Shown here one piece after another: positions 16,848-26,535 of a DNA stretch of 64,000 bases; positions within the stretch are counted from its first letter, which is position 1; the number at the start of each line of letters is the position of its first letter. Source of the stretch: Deltaproteobacteria bacterium (GTDB lineage Bacteria; Myxococcota_C; UBA6777); assembly GCA_006226375.1 (NCBI GenBank), contig SBHC01000036.1:62001-126000 (forward strand), in the 5' to 3' direction. The notes under the pieces are model-generated. The model ran no database searches and had not been told where the DNA came from. It worked only from the letters and a program-made list of their open reading frames with translations. A program made the position numbers and the translations under genes.

Positions 16848-16904
16848 TGCATATCCTCACTTTTCCAAGAGAGCAGATTGTTTTCTACGGAATCCAAGAG
16901 AATG

Positions 16905-17405
16905 TTATTGCCCGATCGATTCGACAAACAACTTGTAGTCACCGATCAAAATGGTGTCGCCGGGGTGTATGACTTGTGGAGAGCCGAGGCGTTGGCCGTT
17001 GACGAAGGTTCCATTTTCACTTTTGAGATCGAGCAGAATCAGGCGACCTTCCCGCAGCAGCAAGCGAGCATGACGTCGGCTTACGTCAGTGCGGCGGAGA
17101 ACGATGTCGTTTTCGGAGGACCGTCCGATCGTGATTTCTCGCTTGTCAAATGGATAGCTCTTTCGCTCGCCTTCGGGAGGCAGGACAGCCAGGGTAAGCC
17201 ACGGCGACTGAGGCCACTGATCCACCACAGGCATGGGCGTGGTGGTTGTGGCCGACGGCAAGTTTTTGGCCGAACGGTACCGCACCAACAAAGCTTCCAT
17301 GCGAAGTACAAATTCTTCGTCCGAGAGCAAATCACCCAGCTTCAAGTCAGTCAATTGTTGCATCGCTTCGACGGTTTCGTCGCGAAAGATCATGGGTTGG
17401 CTCAC
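16905..17405 (-). CDS. FHA-domain protein
   Basis: A 166-residue soluble protein. The C-terminal 95 residues are a forkhead-associated domain, which binds phosphothreonine peptides. All the key motifs are present: 'ITIGRSSENDIVL' (GR), 'SRRHARL' (SxxH) and 'LKSENGTFVNG' (NG). The N-terminal 65 residues are helical and contain 'LKLGDLLSDEEFVLRMEALL'. Translation probably starts at GTG 17405 or at the ATG four codons later, which has GGAG upstream. With the pseudokinase-like gene nearby and other FHA proteins in the window, a role in Ser/Thr phospho-signalling is likely, but no partner is identified. Confidence 0.93.
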   Translation of the reverse strand: MSQPMIFRDETVEAMQQLTDLKLGDLLSDEEFVLRMEALLVRYRSAKNLPSATTTTPMPVVDQWPQSPWLTLAVLPPEGERKSYPFDKREITIGRSSENDIVLRRTDVSRRHARLLLREGRLILLDLKSENGTFVNGQRLGSPQVIHPGDTILIGDYKLFVESIGQ

Positions 17406-17645
17406 TCCATTGTGTCCAGGTTCGGCGAACCTTTCTTATAAAGCATATTTTGATTTTTGTGTAGTTGTTGTGTACCTTCTGAACAAGTGATTAGGTGTTG
17501 GGGTAACTCGTGGAAGGTAGATCTGTGACCTTTCTTCTCCCGCATCTGAAGGTTTCCTTGGCTCTTCCTTCGGGCGCATTCGTTTGCTGGAGGCGGAGTT
17601 TCTGTGGGTAACATGCCCACGTTGTAACATCGGAACAAGCAAGCT

Positions 17646-18233
17646 ATGAACGCACAGCGAAAGCGTATCTTGGGGATCGATCCAGGTTCGATCATCACGG
17701 GCTGGGGGATTGTGGAGTCAGACGGAAACCGTCTGTTTCACATCGACAACGGCGGCATCTTCACCCGCAACAAAGAGTTTCACCAGCGGTTGAAGGAGAT
17801 TTACCAGGGGATTCAGGAGGTCGTCGACACCTACCGACCGACCCATGTTTCGATGGAGCAGGTCTTTGTCTCCCGGAACGCACAAACCGCCTTAAAGCTT
17901 GGACAGGCTCGTGGTGTTGCGATGATCGTGGTGTTGAATGCAGGCCTTTCGGTCAGTGAGTACGCTCCGACAGCGATCAAACAAGCCGTCACAGGCACAG
18001 GTCGAGCCAACAAAGAGCAAGTCACCTTGATGGTGCAAACTCTCCTTGGACTCCCCGAACCTGCACAGACCGACGCGTCCGATGCCTTGGCTGCTGCCAT
18101 TTGTCACATCTTGCGGCCCAAGTTTGATCCAGGGCCCTCCAAAACCAAGACAGACAACTCCATTCTGGCTCAGATCGAAGCCGCAACAAGCTCATCGTCA
18201 CGTCGGCGACGTCGCTCTCGTCGAGGACGTTAG
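17646..18233 (+). CDS. ruvC: Holliday junction resolvase RuvC
   Basis: RuvC cuts four-way recombination junctions as a dimer together with RuvAB. The 195-residue product has the RNase H-like active site: Asp12 in 'ILGIDPGS', Glu71 in 'SMEQVF', and Asp143/Asp146 in '[13 protein letters not shown]'. '[15 protein letters not shown]' is also typical. The core fits the usual 160-170 residues. The last 30 residues form an unusual tail of Ser followed by '[10 protein letters not shown]', which may add DNA affinity. ruvA and ruvB are not next to it. The upstream neighbour is divergent and lysC converges 18 bases downstream. Confidence 0.97.
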   Translation: MNAQRKRILGIDPGSIITGWGIVESDGNRLFHIDNGGIFTRNKEFHQRLKEIYQGIQEVVDTYRPTHVSMEQVFVSRNAQTALKLGQARGVAMIVVLNAGLSVSEYAPTAIKQAVTGTGRANKEQVTLMVQTLLGLPEPAQTDASDALAAAICHILRPKFDPGPSKTKTDNSILAQIEAATSSSSRRRRRSRRGR

Positions 18234-18250
18234 CCCCTGTTGTGTCTATG

Positions 18251-19450
18251 TTACAGACAAGAGGCGTAGAGGATTTGTTGGGCGCGGGCCTGGTGTTCGG
18301 CTTCCACGATGAACGAAGCGCGCAGGGCGTCGGTGTGGGTTTGGTACACGAGGATGTCGGGGTCGGCTGCGGCGAGGGCTTCCATTCCGCGAGAGAGCCA
18401 CTGAGGATCACGCGACATGTTTTGTCCTACAAGACTGATGCATGCCATCGGTGTGTTGTGTAGGGTCGGGTGGGTCTCAGGTGGTGCGTGGGCCAGGGCG
18501 CGTTGGAGAAGGTCTTCGTCGTCGCGTCGGAAGAAGCTTTGGACCGCGTTGGGATTCCAATGGCTCCACAGCGGCGTTAGGTGGAACGTTTTCCACCAGG
18601 CTGCCACCTTTCCGTGGTGTTCGGGTGTGGTGTCGAGGGTCATCCAGCAGAGATCGTTCATGCAAGCGATGGCGGGCCGCATCAGGTTGTCGTCTTCGAG
18701 GTCTCGATCCCGTCGGATTAACGTTCCGCTGGGTTCTCCAAAGGTTGACGAGGTGGATCGGGCGTAGAGGGCTACCTGGTTTTGGCGAGCCCAGGCGACG
18801 GCGTCAGCGTGAAGGACCTTGGCTCCTGCGCGAGAGAGGGCTTCCATTTCTTCGTACGACAGCGAGGCGATCTGTTGGGCTTCGGGGATGACTCGTGGGT
18901 CTGCTTCGTAGATGCCGTCGACATCCGAGCAGATCTCACAGGCTTCTGCGCCTAAGGCTGCGGCCAAAGCTACGGCTGTTGTGTCGGAGCCGCCGCGCCC
19001 GAGGGTCGTGATCTCTCGTTTGTACGACATTCCTTGGAAGCCGGCGACGATGACGATCTTGCCGCGCTCCAACTCGTCCTGGATTCGGATCGGGCGGACT
19101 TCAATGATGCGGGCGTCAAAGTGCCGGTCGTTGGTGAGGATGCCGCTCTGTGACCCGGTGAAGGAGATCGCTTCGCAGCCAAGCTCTTGGATCGCCATGG
19201 AGAGCAACGCCATGCTGATACGCTCCCCGGCGCTGAGCAGCATATCCAGCTCGCGTCGGTGGGGATGACTGGTCATGCCGCGAGCCAGGGTCATCAGGTG
19301 ATCGGTGGAGTCGCCCATGGCTGAGACCACCACGACCACGCGGTAGCCCTGACGGTACGCTGCCACCACACGCTCCGCCACTTGCTTGAGTCGTTGGGGG
19401 TCTGCGACGGAGCTGCCTCCATACTTTTGCACCAAAATCGGTTGTTGCAT
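18251..19450 (-). CDS. lysC: Aspartate kinase
   Basis: Aspartate kinase phosphorylates L-aspartate, the first step toward Lys, Thr, Met and diaminopimelate. The 399-residue product shows '[15 protein letters not shown]' at the N-terminus, '[14 protein letters not shown]', '[10 protein letters not shown]', '[21 protein letters not shown]' and '[14 protein letters not shown]', which cover the aspartate- and ATP-binding sites. The C-terminal regulatory half (about 265-399) is clearly diverged: I cannot see the usual ACT-domain signatures such as a clear 'VSVVG' strand, although '[11 protein letters not shown]' is an ACT-like second strand. Feedback control may therefore differ. There is no operon partner; the gene is divergent from the TonB receptor. 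Confidence 0.95.
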   Translation of the reverse strand: MQQPILVQKYGGSSVADPQRLKQVAERVVAAYRQGYRVVVVVSAMGDSTDHLMTLARGMTSHPHRRELDMLLSAGERISMALLSMAIQELGCEAISFTGSQSGILTNDRHFDARIIEVRPIRIQDELERGKIVIVAGFQGMSYKREITTLGRGGSDTTAVALAAALGAEACEICSDVDGIYEADPRVIPEAQQIASLSYEEMEALSRAGAKVLHADAVAWARQNQVALYARSTSSTFGEPSGTLIRRDRDLEDDNLMRPAIACMNDLCWMTLDTTPEHHGKVAAWWKTFHLTPLWSHWNPNAVQSFFRRDDEDLLQRALAHAPPETHPTLHNTPMACISLVGQNMSRDPQWLSRGMEALAAADPDILVYQTHTDALRASFIVEAEHQARAQQILYASCL

Positions 19451-19714
19451 CGACTTCTCTCACTCTAGGGACGGCGGAATGAAAACGCACTGGATGGTTT
19501 GGATCAACTTGACACTGCTACGGAACACGGTACTTATGAAGAGACTTGGATCAAGCGAAGGGTACACGGTACCCTCTACACAGTACGACGTGTTGAATCT
19601 CAGGAAGTATTGCAGCGGTCGGCTCGTTTGACAAAAAATGTTCGCGTTCTTTGGTGGTGTCGCGAGAGCCAACGCGGTGCCGGGCAAGTGACCGTAGATG
19701 GAGAGGTTGTGTTG

Positions 19715-22393
19715 ATGGAGAGGTTGATTTCTTTGCGGGGATTCGTAGCAGGTTGGATGGTATGGCTTTGCGCGTCGTCGGTGGCGTGGATGGCGACACC
19801 TGCCTCTGCTCAGCGACGGTATCGTTCGCGCTACATCCACCAAACCCCTTCCTCGGTGAAAGCACGTCGGGCTGTGACCATTCGCGGTCGCATCGTCTAC
19901 TTCGACGATCTGGACTACGCTGAAGTGCGTTACCGTCGCGCCGAAACCCGCGACAACTTCAAGACCTTCCGAATGACCATCCAAGGAGGGGAGTACATCG
20001 GTCGCTTTCCTGCTTCGATCGTGCTGTCACCAGGGATCGAATACTATGTGGTGGGGATAAACTTTGGCGGAAAGCCCCGCCTCCTGGCAGGTTCTCCCGC
20101 TAACCTTTTACAGTTTCTTGTCATCGACGATGGTTCTTCGCCGAGAACCACCCCTCCCGAACGTCGCTCTGGTGGGTCCGACGGGGGTTCGGACGGCAAC
20201 TCCGGCGGTGATGACCCGTACGCTCCGAAGAAACCTGGCAAAGCGCGCAAAGCCGGGGGCAAAGAGATTCTCAGCCGGAAGCTGGTGGTGTCGTCAGCGA
20301 CACGCCAAGGCAAAGCTGTTTCCATTCACAAAGCACCTGCCACAGTAACGGTCATTACCGCGGCCGACATTCGGAGCTATGGGTGGCGGACGATCCCCGA
20401 CATTCTTCGTTCGGTCGTAGGGATCGATATCAACGATCGAGGCTTTGACGCCGATTACGGAATGCGCGGCGTTAACAACCTTAATGGTCGAGGGCAGGGC
20501 ATCCTGTTTATGCTCGACGGTCACGACATGTCGCTTCGCCAGCTTCACCAGACCTTCTTGAACGCCTCTTGGGTGTCGGTGGATGACATCGAACGCATCG
20601 AGATCACTCGTGGCCCCAGCTCCGCGTTGTGGGGACGGAATGCCTTTCATGGGATGGTTCACATCGTCACCAAGAACGGCAGCGGGATGCGCGGTATCTC
20701 TGGTTTGATGGGCGTGGGAGCGTTGAGCGGAACCCACTTCTTTCAGCTTCGTGCGGGACATAAGTTTGCGTCGGGGCTCTCCATATATGCGACGCTTTCG
20801 ATGCACCGGGAGCTTCGTTCCCCTGTGTTGTCTCCGATCTGGGAGTTTGCCAACGGACCCAACGAGTTGGTGTATGTCTCTCCCAACGACACACAACTGG
20901 CCCAAAACTTCTACTTCAAGGCGGACTGGAAGGGTTTGTTCTTTACCTTTCATCAGGGTCGATATGACGCGACCGCGCCGCTCAATCAGTACAGCTTGTT
21001 GGGCGGGGATGATTCCCACTTTGTGATGGATCGGTGGATCGCCACGACTGGCTGGCAGGGCAAGTTGGCCAAGTGGGGGAACCTTCGGGTGTGGGCGTCG
21101 TTTGACCGTTACACTCTTGATCCAGAGACGCGAGTTGCTTTCAATCCTTTGGCGGCCAATCCGCAATCCAGCACCATGCAAAACCTCGCCTTTGCGGACA
21201 ACCGTTTTACACTGGGCACCAGGCTTTCGGCGAACATCCACAAGTTCTTTCAGATGCAAGTGGGGCTTCAGTTTGAATACTTGCAAGCTACGATGTGGCA
21301 TTTCCCTGCAGCCTTTGAACAACAGATCCAAGGCAAAGACATTGAAACCGACGCTCCTACCTATGGAAACGGTCGCTTCGATGGCTTCTTACAGATCCTC
21401 AGTCCGATCGGCAAGTGGGCTGTGATTCAGGCGGCGGCTCGCTTCAGCTACGACGAACACGCCGGTCCTCGTTTTTCGCCCCAAGCTGGCGTGGTGATTA
21501 CCCCAGGTGCAGATGTCTTTATCAAGCTCAATTATGGGATGGGAGTTCGCTCTCCGTCACTGTACGAGCTATTCCACAACGAGCTAGGCCGCTTTGGAAA
21601 TCCAGCTGTGACCGACGAAGAGGTCCATACGATCGGGCTTCAGGTTGGCTGGATGCGAAAGAAGCTGATGTACATCGCGTTGAGCGGCTTCTTCTCCATG
21701 TACAACCTTCCCATCATGTACCAAACTCGACAGGCCAGCGATCCCATCATTGGTGCGGATCTGTTCGACTATGCACCTGACCAACCCACAGGTCCGTATC
21801 GTCAGCTCATTAACAGAGAGCAAGGGTACACGTCGTTGGGTGGCGAAATTGAGGCCCGGTTGTTCCCAATTAAAGGATTCCAGGTGCGGGGCTTCTTTGG
21901 TCTGGCGATCTCCTCGGAGGTCATTAATGAAGAGGGCGATACCGATCGTTTGCCCTATGCTGCCGGCCTTTATGGTGGTCTGGATGCAACCTATCGGTAC
22001 AAGTTCTTCCGGATCTCTCTGGGTCTCTTGTACACCGGATCCAAGATCGCGCCGATCGACACCCAGACGTACCCCGAGTCACGCTTCGTGGTGCAAGGGC
22101 AACTTCCCAAACGCGGCCTACCCAACGAAGATCAAGCCCAACCTGTTCCCCAATGGCAAGCCAACAACTCCAACCATCCACGCGCTCCGACCGTCGATGA
22201 CATCCCTCGCGCCGATGGCTCCCTCAAGCTTCACCTGACGTTGCAGTTTCTTAACCTGTTCAATCACTTTGACCTGGTGCTGCGTGCCCAAAACATTCTC
22301 GGACTGGGCGTAGACGCTTACGACGCTGGTAACCCCCTCCTCGCTCCACAGAAACGCTTTGAGTTGATGGCCTGGCTACGCTTCCGGTATTAG
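19715..22393 (+). CDS. TonB-dependent outer-membrane receptor
   Basis: The ATG at 19715 (GAGAGG 8 bases upstream) gives 892 residues with a signal peptide ending 'TPASA' near residue 32. A beta-sandwich-like domain (about 40-145) precedes a Gly/Asp/Ser-rich linker. The plug domain (about 190-310) has 'APATVTVITAADIRSYGW', 'IPDILRSVVGIDI', 'MLDGHDM', 'DIERIEITRGPSSALWG' and 'NAFHGMVHIVTK'. The rest is a 22-strand-type barrel ending in an aromatic residue ('WLRFRY'), as required for BAM recognition. Such receptors import ferric siderophores, cobalamin or glycans using TonB-ExbBD energy. The substrate is unknown, and no siderophore or transporter genes are adjacent. Confidence 0.95.
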   Translation: MERLISLRGFVAGWMVWLCASSVAWMATPASAQRRYRSRYIHQTPSSVKARRAVTIRGRIVYFDDLDYAEVRYRRAETRDNFKTFRMTIQGGEYIGRFPASIVLSPGIEYYVVGINFGGKPRLLAGSPANLLQFLVIDDGSSPRTTPPERRSGGSDGGSDGNSGGDDPYAPKKPGKARKAGGKEILSRKLVVSSATRQGKAVSIHKAPATVTVITAADIRSYGWRTIPDILRSVVGIDINDRGFDADYGMRGVNNLNGRGQGILFMLDGHDMSLRQLHQTFLNASWVSVDDIERIEITRGPSSALWGRNAFHGMVHIVTKNGSGMRGISGLMGVGALSGTHFFQLRAGHKFASGLSIYATLSMHRELRSPVLSPIWEFANGPNELVYVSPNDTQLAQNFYFKADWKGLFFTFHQGRYDATAPLNQYSLLGGDDSHFVMDRWIATTGWQGKLAKWGNLRVWASFDRYTLDPETRVAFNPLAANPQSSTMQNLAFADNRFTLGTRLSANIHKFFQMQVGLQFEYLQATMWHFPAAFEQQIQGKDIETDAPTYGNGRFDGFLQILSPIGKWAVIQAAARFSYDEHAGPRFSPQAGVVITPGADVFIKLNYGMGVRSPSLYELFHNELGRFGNPAVTDEEVHTIGLQVGWMRKKLMYIALSGFFSMYNLPIMYQTRQASDPIIGADLFDYAPDQPTGPYRQLINREQGYTSLGGEIEARLFPIKGFQVRGFFGLAISSEVINEEGDTDRLPYAAGLYGGLDATYRYKFFRISLGLLYTGSKIAPIDTQTYPESRFVVQGQLPKRGLPNEDQAQPVPQWQANNSNHPRAPTVDDIPRADGSLKLHLTLQFLNLFNHFDLVLRAQNILGLGVDAYDAGNPLLAPQKRFELMAWLRFRY

Positions 22394-22410
22394 GCTGGTT
22401 GCAAAGAGGT

Positions 22411-22583
22411 GTCCGCAGATTACGCGGATTGCACAGACAGGGATCTTACTTGTGGATGTGACTTGAACGAGGTTGTCCGCGGATTACGCAGATGACACAG
22501 ACAGGGATCTTGCTTGTGGATGTGACTTTTACGAGTTTGTCCGCAGATTACGCGGATAACACAGACAAGAAGCCAGCTTGCAG
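22411..22583. repeat. Three tandem 64-bp repeats
   Basis: Copies begin at 22411, 22475 and 22539, an exact 64-base period. Each starts GTCCGC(A/G)GATTACGC and continues with GATNRCACAGACAGGGATCTTRCTTGTGG-like sequence; the third copy diverges near its end. The core TCCGC-N6-GCGGA is an inverted repeat. A related two-copy, 54-base version is found at 45053-45156, so this is a dispersed intergenic repeat family. Confidence 0.9.
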
Positions 22584-22707
22584 ATAGCACAGGTCCATAC
22601 AAGCGGAAGGATATAGGTTGTTGGTGTGATTGTGTTGTGAAGAGAGGAGAAGGTTTGCTAGCTGCGTAACTTCTTGCGCAGATAGCGAAATTGATTGCGT
22701 AGGTGGA

Positions 22708-23220
22708 TTAGTCGCGGTCGGTTTGGAAGTCGGTGAGGTCGTCTTCGAGAGAGCGTTCTTGGATGGTGGTGCGGACCTTTTGGAGTCCGAGGGATTCCAG
22801 TTGGCGGATGCGCTCGCGGGTCAGGTTCATGAATTGACCGACCTCTTCGAGGGTTACTCCGCCACGTTCAGCGACATCCAGGGCGCAGGTGCGCTCCAAT
22901 TCCCATACTTCTTTCCCTGGGAAGTTCAGTTTGATGCTTCCGGTCTCGGGATTGACGTCGAGGAAGAGGTGGTACCGACAAGAAACGTGAGGACAAGGAC
23001 GGGGTCCGTTGCGACATTCCGAGCGCAAGCTGGGGCGCACCGCATCGAGCCAAGACACAGTCTCTTGGGGAAGAGGGCCTTGCTCTCGGTACATACGGGC
23101 CAGCATACGGCGGCTCAATGTCTTCTCACGTGAAGGACGTCCCTGGGGGGTGAGACGCTCTTCGTTGTCGTCGGCGTGGATGTTCTGCTCCTGGATCATG
23201 TCTTTTGCTGTCTCTGACAT
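22708..23220 (-). CDS. Sigma-70 region 4-like DNA-binding protein
   Basis: The ATG at 23220 (AAGG 8 bases upstream) gives 170 residues. The centre has a conserved Cys cluster, '[18 protein letters not shown]', then '[28 protein letters not shown]'. The segment '[21 protein letters not shown]' is a helix-turn-helix of the sigma-70 region 4 type. There is no region 2, so it is not a full sigma factor. I recall similar stand-alone proteins in deltaproteobacterial/myxobacterial genomes. It probably acts as a transcription regulator, and the Cys residues may bind metal. The long AT-rich non-coding tract lies directly upstream. Confidence 0.85.
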   Translation of the reverse strand: MSETAKDMIQEQNIHADDNEERLTPQGRPSREKTLSRRMLARMYREQGPLPQETVSWLDAVRPSLRSECRNGPRPCPHVSCRYHLFLDVNPETGSIKLNFPGKEVWELERTCALDVAERGGVTLEEVGQFMNLTRERIRQLESLGLQKVRTTIQERSLEDDLTDFQTDRD

Positions 23221-23490
23221 TGCGGCACCTTCCCTTTTGCTCCAAGCGGCTTTGGTTTGAACCCTCTGTTTGCTACTACTATGCTGCTTCACCAATTAAA
23301 CCAATCAACATGCCTACAACGAACCACAACAAAACGAATACGAGATGCAAATACGTGCGAGAACTTTTCTGACACGCCGTAAGAAAGTGTATCAGAAAAT
23401 AGTGAAGTCTTATGTAAGAAAAAGTGGAAGAAAAGCTTCCATGAAGATCGTGATGTGGAGTGTGCGGGGGCGTGAGCCGCACGTGTCCTG

Positions 23491-23507
23491 AAGCGACTTT
23501 GTCGCTT
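23491..23507. repeat. Perfect 7-bp hairpin with TTT loop
   Basis: AAGCGAC / GTCGCTT arms flank a 3-base loop. It is one of a run of hairpins upstream of the sigma-like gene. Its role is unknown. Confidence 0.5.
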
Positions 23508-23515
23508 GGTCCCTC

Positions 23516-23541
23516 GATCGATCCCTTCGGAATGATCGATC
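23516..23541. repeat. GATCGATC inverted repeat with C(TTCG)G loop
   Basis: Two GATCGATC octamers, self-complementary and mutually pairing, flank CCTTCGGAAT, which contains the very stable C-UUCG-G tetraloop. As RNA this would be a stable stem-loop. As DNA it is a GATC-rich site. Confidence 0.5.
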
Positions 23542-23948
23542 AAACAGATTGTTTCTGTTTTGTCGTCACGTAAATCTGTTTAGCATAAAAGAAAGAGACT
23601 GTGCAAGAATTTAAATGATTTATATCTCAAGGATAAACAATTGTCTAAAGTTAGAAAAAAAGAGGTCGTAAATAAGAGTGAAAGTCGATATTCCACACCA
23701 TATTTTCGATTAAATTGATCGATATTAGGTTCAATTCGATCCAAATTATCTTTTGTATCTCTTGGAGATCTTTCACCTTTTCAATCTTGTCGTCAATTCC
23801 TTTTTGAAAAGAGGGGGTCTAAATAAACCGATACGCACCAACCTTAGGGGCTTTTCATACCGCTACGGCGATCCAGAAGATCATTAAAAATTGGGAGGTT
23901 GTTTCACAGGTTGAAGCTACTTTGCGATCAAAATAAGTGATCCAAGTT

Positions 23949-23964
23949 TGTGATCGCGATCACA
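23949..23964. promoter_or_regulatory. CRP-like perfect palindrome
   Basis: TGTGATCGCGATCACA is a perfect 16-base palindrome matching TGTGA-N6-TCACA. A further half-site (GATCACA) follows 8 bases later. It lies about 330 bases upstream of the cytochrome b5-like gene, in the AT-rich tract. Confidence 0.5.
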
Positions 23965-24196
23965 GAATAGAGATCACATGGGATGATCGGGCTGCGGAGA
24001 AACTGTATGATTTTTCGTTGGAATCCCCAAAAAAATGACAGAAATTGGTGGGCGTGGTAGAGAAACACCCCAGAAATAGCCCAGGTTCTCGTCGTTTCTT
24101 CCCAGAAAAATAAAGCGAGCCCTCTCGTTTTGTGGGTTTGGATGCAACAATCTTGTGGGTCAAGGGCGGATCTCGTACCGTGCAGGGAAGGATCCA

Positions 24197-24234
24197 TTCC
24201 GATCGATGCAACAGATCGATCGCGTCGATCGGAA
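24197..24234. repeat. 10-bp inverted repeat upstream of the cytochrome b5-like gene
   Basis: TTCCGATCGA and TCGATCGGAA form perfect arms around an 18-base loop that itself contains GATCGATC. It ends 61 bases before the start of the downstream gene and is a candidate operator or RNA stem. Confidence 0.5.
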
Positions 24235-24295
24235 GGCTGAAGGGACAAGTGCCTGGAATGCGAAGTGTCCTGGAAGTGATGAGGGAAGGAACGGA

Positions 24296-24526
24296 ATGAA
24301 ACGGCTTAAATCTTACCAACTTGCGCTCTACAACGGGCAAGACAAACCCAAGGTGTATGTGGCTTACCAAGGTCGCATCTATGATGTTACCGAGAGCCGG
24401 TTGTGGCGTCGAGGCAAGCATTACGAGCACTGGGCAGGGCAGGACCTGACCGAAGAATTGGCCGATGCGCCCCATGCAGATGAAGTGTTTGAACGATTCA
24501 CCTGTGTGGGTGAGCTTATTAAGTAA
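24296..24526 (+). CDS. Cytochrome b5-like heme/steroid-binding mini-protein
   Basis: A 76-residue protein. The ATG at 24296 follows AAGGAA; the frame is open further upstream but that part is not protein-like. It matches the small cytochrome b5-like heme/steroid-binding domain: 'VAYQGRIYDVTESRLWRRGKHYEHWAGQDLTEELADAPH', in pieces, shows the YDV strand, the W-x-x-G-x-H turn, the H-x-AG-x-DLT helix and the second His in APH. 'FTCVGEL' closes the domain. These proteins bind heme or a hydrophobic ligand. There is no membrane segment and no neighbouring redox partner. The gene sits between two groups of GATC-rich palindromes, which suggests regulation. Confidence 0.9.
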   Translation: MKRLKSYQLALYNGQDKPKVYVAYQGRIYDVTESRLWRRGKHYEHWAGQDLTEELADAPHADEVFERFTCVGELIK

Positions 24527-24608
24527 TGTAAGATTTTGCAGTCGCTGGGTGTAAGATCGTTTGTCAGAAAAGATCGCAAAACGAGGGGAGTCGAACACGG
24601 GGTTGTGG

Positions 24609-24623
24609 TGCGATCGGATCGCA
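24609..24623. promoter_or_regulatory. Perfect 15-base palindrome TGCGATC-G-GATCGCA
   Basis: This site lies upstream of the aldehyde dehydrogenase gene. Additional GATCGCA half-sites occur close by, at about 24572 and 24637. The arrangement resembles a repressor operator with flanking half-sites. Confidence 0.4.
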
Positions 24624-24795
24624 GCCGAATTCTCGGATCGCATTGAAGCGCAAGGGGGCCTGCTTGTTTTGCGGTGGGGTCTATGATATCGAGTGTAGTG
24701 AAGTATGAATACAAAAGCAGCAGAGAGAGCCAAAGCGGTGGATAGAACCGATTGCCTCTCTGGTTCTTTGGAAGAACGAGGAGAACACTCGAATC

Positions 24796-26484
24796 ATGGA
24801 TACCGCAAAGCTTGATCGCGCCTTGGACGTGTTGGATCAGAACAAAGAGCGATGGTTGGATCTGTCTGTAGGAGGCAAGATCGCTCTGGTTAAAAAGATG
24901 ATCCAGGGTATCGCAAAGGTGTCGAACCGGATGGTCGCCAAAGCCCACGAGATGAAAAAGATCTCGCCGGATTCGCCAAGCGCTGCCGAGGATATGCTAA
25001 GCGGTCCTGTGGTGATTGTTCGCAACCTCCGCCTGCTGCTGGAAACTCTCGAACAGATCGAGAAGCACAAGGTCCCCCAGCTTCCACAAGATAAGATCCG
25101 GACGCGAAACAACGGTCAGGTTGTGGTGGAGGTTTTGCCCTCGCGCTTCATGGACAACCTCTTGTACAACGGCTTCAAAGCTGAGGTGTGGATGCAAGAA
25201 GGTGTGACGCCCAACAATCTCACCGAGCACATGGCTGAGATCTACCAAAAGCGTCCAGAGTCCGGAAAGATTGCCCTGGTCTTGGGAGCTGGCAATGTGT
25301 CGAGCATTGGACCCCTTGATGTCGTCTACAAGCTGTTTGTTGAAGGTCAGGTGTGTATTCTTAAGTTAAACCCGGTGAACGAATACACCGGTCCTTTTGT
25401 CGAGGAGGCGTTCCGTTGCCTCGTGGACGAAGGCTTCCTCCAGATGGCCTACGGCGGCGCTGATGTTGGAAGCTACCTCTGCCAGCACGACAAGGTCGAC
25501 GAGATCCACATCACCGGAAGTGACAAAACCCACGACGTGATTGTGTACGGCCCAGGAGAAGAGGGCGCTGAACGCAAGCGCAACAACGATCCCAAGTTGA
25601 CCAAGCGAATCACCAGCGAACTGGGCAACGTCTCTCCTGTGATTGTGGTACCCGGCCCGTGGAAGACGGGGGATCTCCAGTTCCATGCAGAAAACATCGC
25701 GACCCAAATGACCAACAACGCAGGCTTCAACTGCAACGCGTCGAAGGTTCTCATCACACACGACGGTTGGGACCAGAGAGAGTCGTTGCTGGCTGCGCTT
25801 CGTCAGACTCTGCGTGACCTGCCGCCTCGCAATGCATACTACCCTGGAGCAACCGACCGATACAGCTCGTTTATGGGGGCTTCCGAAAAGGGTGAGGCGT
25901 TGGGCTCCAAGAGCGGACCTGGCGACGTGGTTCCCTGGACCCTGGTTCCTGGTCTGGACCCCAATGACGAAGAGAACAAGTTCTTTAATGAAGAGTCGTT
26001 CTGCGCCATCACCGGGGAGACCGCGCTGGCCGCACAAGACGCCGGTGACTTCCTGGAAAAGGCCGTCAACTTCTGCAACGAGACATTGCACGGCACACTC
26101 AACGCTTGCATCATCGTACATCCCGAGACCGCTGAGCAGCTGGGTGCGAAGTTGGAGCAAGCGATCGCGGATCTGAAGTATGGCAGCGTGGCGATTAACC
26201 ATTGGCCCGCTCTGTCTTATGCGATGGGTGTGACTACATGGGGCGCGTATCCCGGTCATACCTTGGAAGACATCCAGAGCGGAATCGGCGTTGTTCATAA
26301 CACATGGATGTTTGAAAAGCCCGAAAAGAGTGTGGTCTACGGACCCTTTAATGTATGGCCTCGGCCGCCCTGGTTTGTGACGCACCAACGAGCGCACAAG
26401 GTGGCCAACTGGTTGTTTGAAGTGGAACGCACAGGCTCTTACGTGTATCTTCCACCTCTCGTACTCAACGCAGCACGCGGCTAA
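24796..26484 (+). CDS. NAD(P)-dependent aldehyde dehydrogenase family protein
   Basis: A 562-residue member of the ALDH superfamily, longer than the usual 480-500. It has the catalytic Cys313 in 'NNAGFNCNASKVL', the general-base Glu in 'ITSELGNVSPVIV', the cofactor-binding 'ALVLGAGNVSSIGP' and 'ILKLNPVNEYTGP', and 'EESFCAITGE' near the substrate site. The C-terminal part ('FNVWPRPPWFVTHQRAH') is not typical of the standard family. This suggests a distinct subgroup, possibly one related to acyl-CoA/LuxC-type reductases. It oxidises an unidentified aldehyde. Two TPR genes and a second ALDH gene follow on the same strand. Confidence 0.9.
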   Translation: MDTAKLDRALDVLDQNKERWLDLSVGGKIALVKKMIQGIAKVSNRMVAKAHEMKKISPDSPSAAEDMLSGPVVIVRNLRLLLETLEQIEKHKVPQLPQDKIRTRNNGQVVVEVLPSRFMDNLLYNGFKAEVWMQEGVTPNNLTEHMAEIYQKRPESGKIALVLGAGNVSSIGPLDVVYKLFVEGQVCILKLNPVNEYTGPFVEEAFRCLVDEGFLQMAYGGADVGSYLCQHDKVDEIHITGSDKTHDVIVYGPGEEGAERKRNNDPKLTKRITSELGNVSPVIVVPGPWKTGDLQFHAENIATQMTNNAGFNCNASKVLITHDGWDQRESLLAALRQTLRDLPPRNAYYPGATDRYSSFMGASEKGEALGSKSGPGDVVPWTLVPGLDPNDEENKFFNEESFCAITGETALAAQDAGDFLEKAVNFCNETLHGTLNACIIVHPETAEQLGAKLEQAIADLKYGSVAINHWPALSYAMGVTTWGAYPGHTLEDIQSGIGVVHNTWMFEKPEKSVVYGPFNVWPRPPWFVTHQRAHKVANWLFEVERTGSYVYLPPLVLNAARG

Positions 26485-26535
26485 ACAACCGAGCACTTGT
26501 GACGCATCCTTGCAGTCTGATGGTGTATTCTCTTC

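Larger units (their letters stand above)
23221..24295. other. 1.08-kb AT-rich non-coding tract
   Basis: No convincing gene is visible here. The tract is markedly more AT-rich than its surroundings, especially at 23570-23900. It contains several hairpins (23491-23507, 23516-23541, and AAACAGA/TCTGTTT at 23542-23560), a CRP-like palindrome (23949-23964) and a long inverted repeat (24197-24234). Minus-strand open frames within it lack starts, ribosome-binding sites and protein-like composition. It could hold a small RNA, long untranslated leaders, or a regulatory or replication-related element. Confidence 0.55.

Noticed and set aside
22411-22583. CRISPR array
   Set aside because: The repeats are contiguous with no unique spacers, vary in sequence, and no cas gene is near. 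The same holds for the repeats at 31275 and 45053.
24155-24295. N-terminal extension of the cytochrome b5-like protein from a GTG at 24155
   Set aside because: The extension runs through the inverted repeat, is not protein-like, and the ATG at 24296 has its own ribosome-binding site.
23960-24733. 257-residue minus-strand frame over the cytochrome b5-like gene
   Set aside because: The plus-strand product has clear family motifs. The minus frame is rich in Ser/Pro/His without structure.
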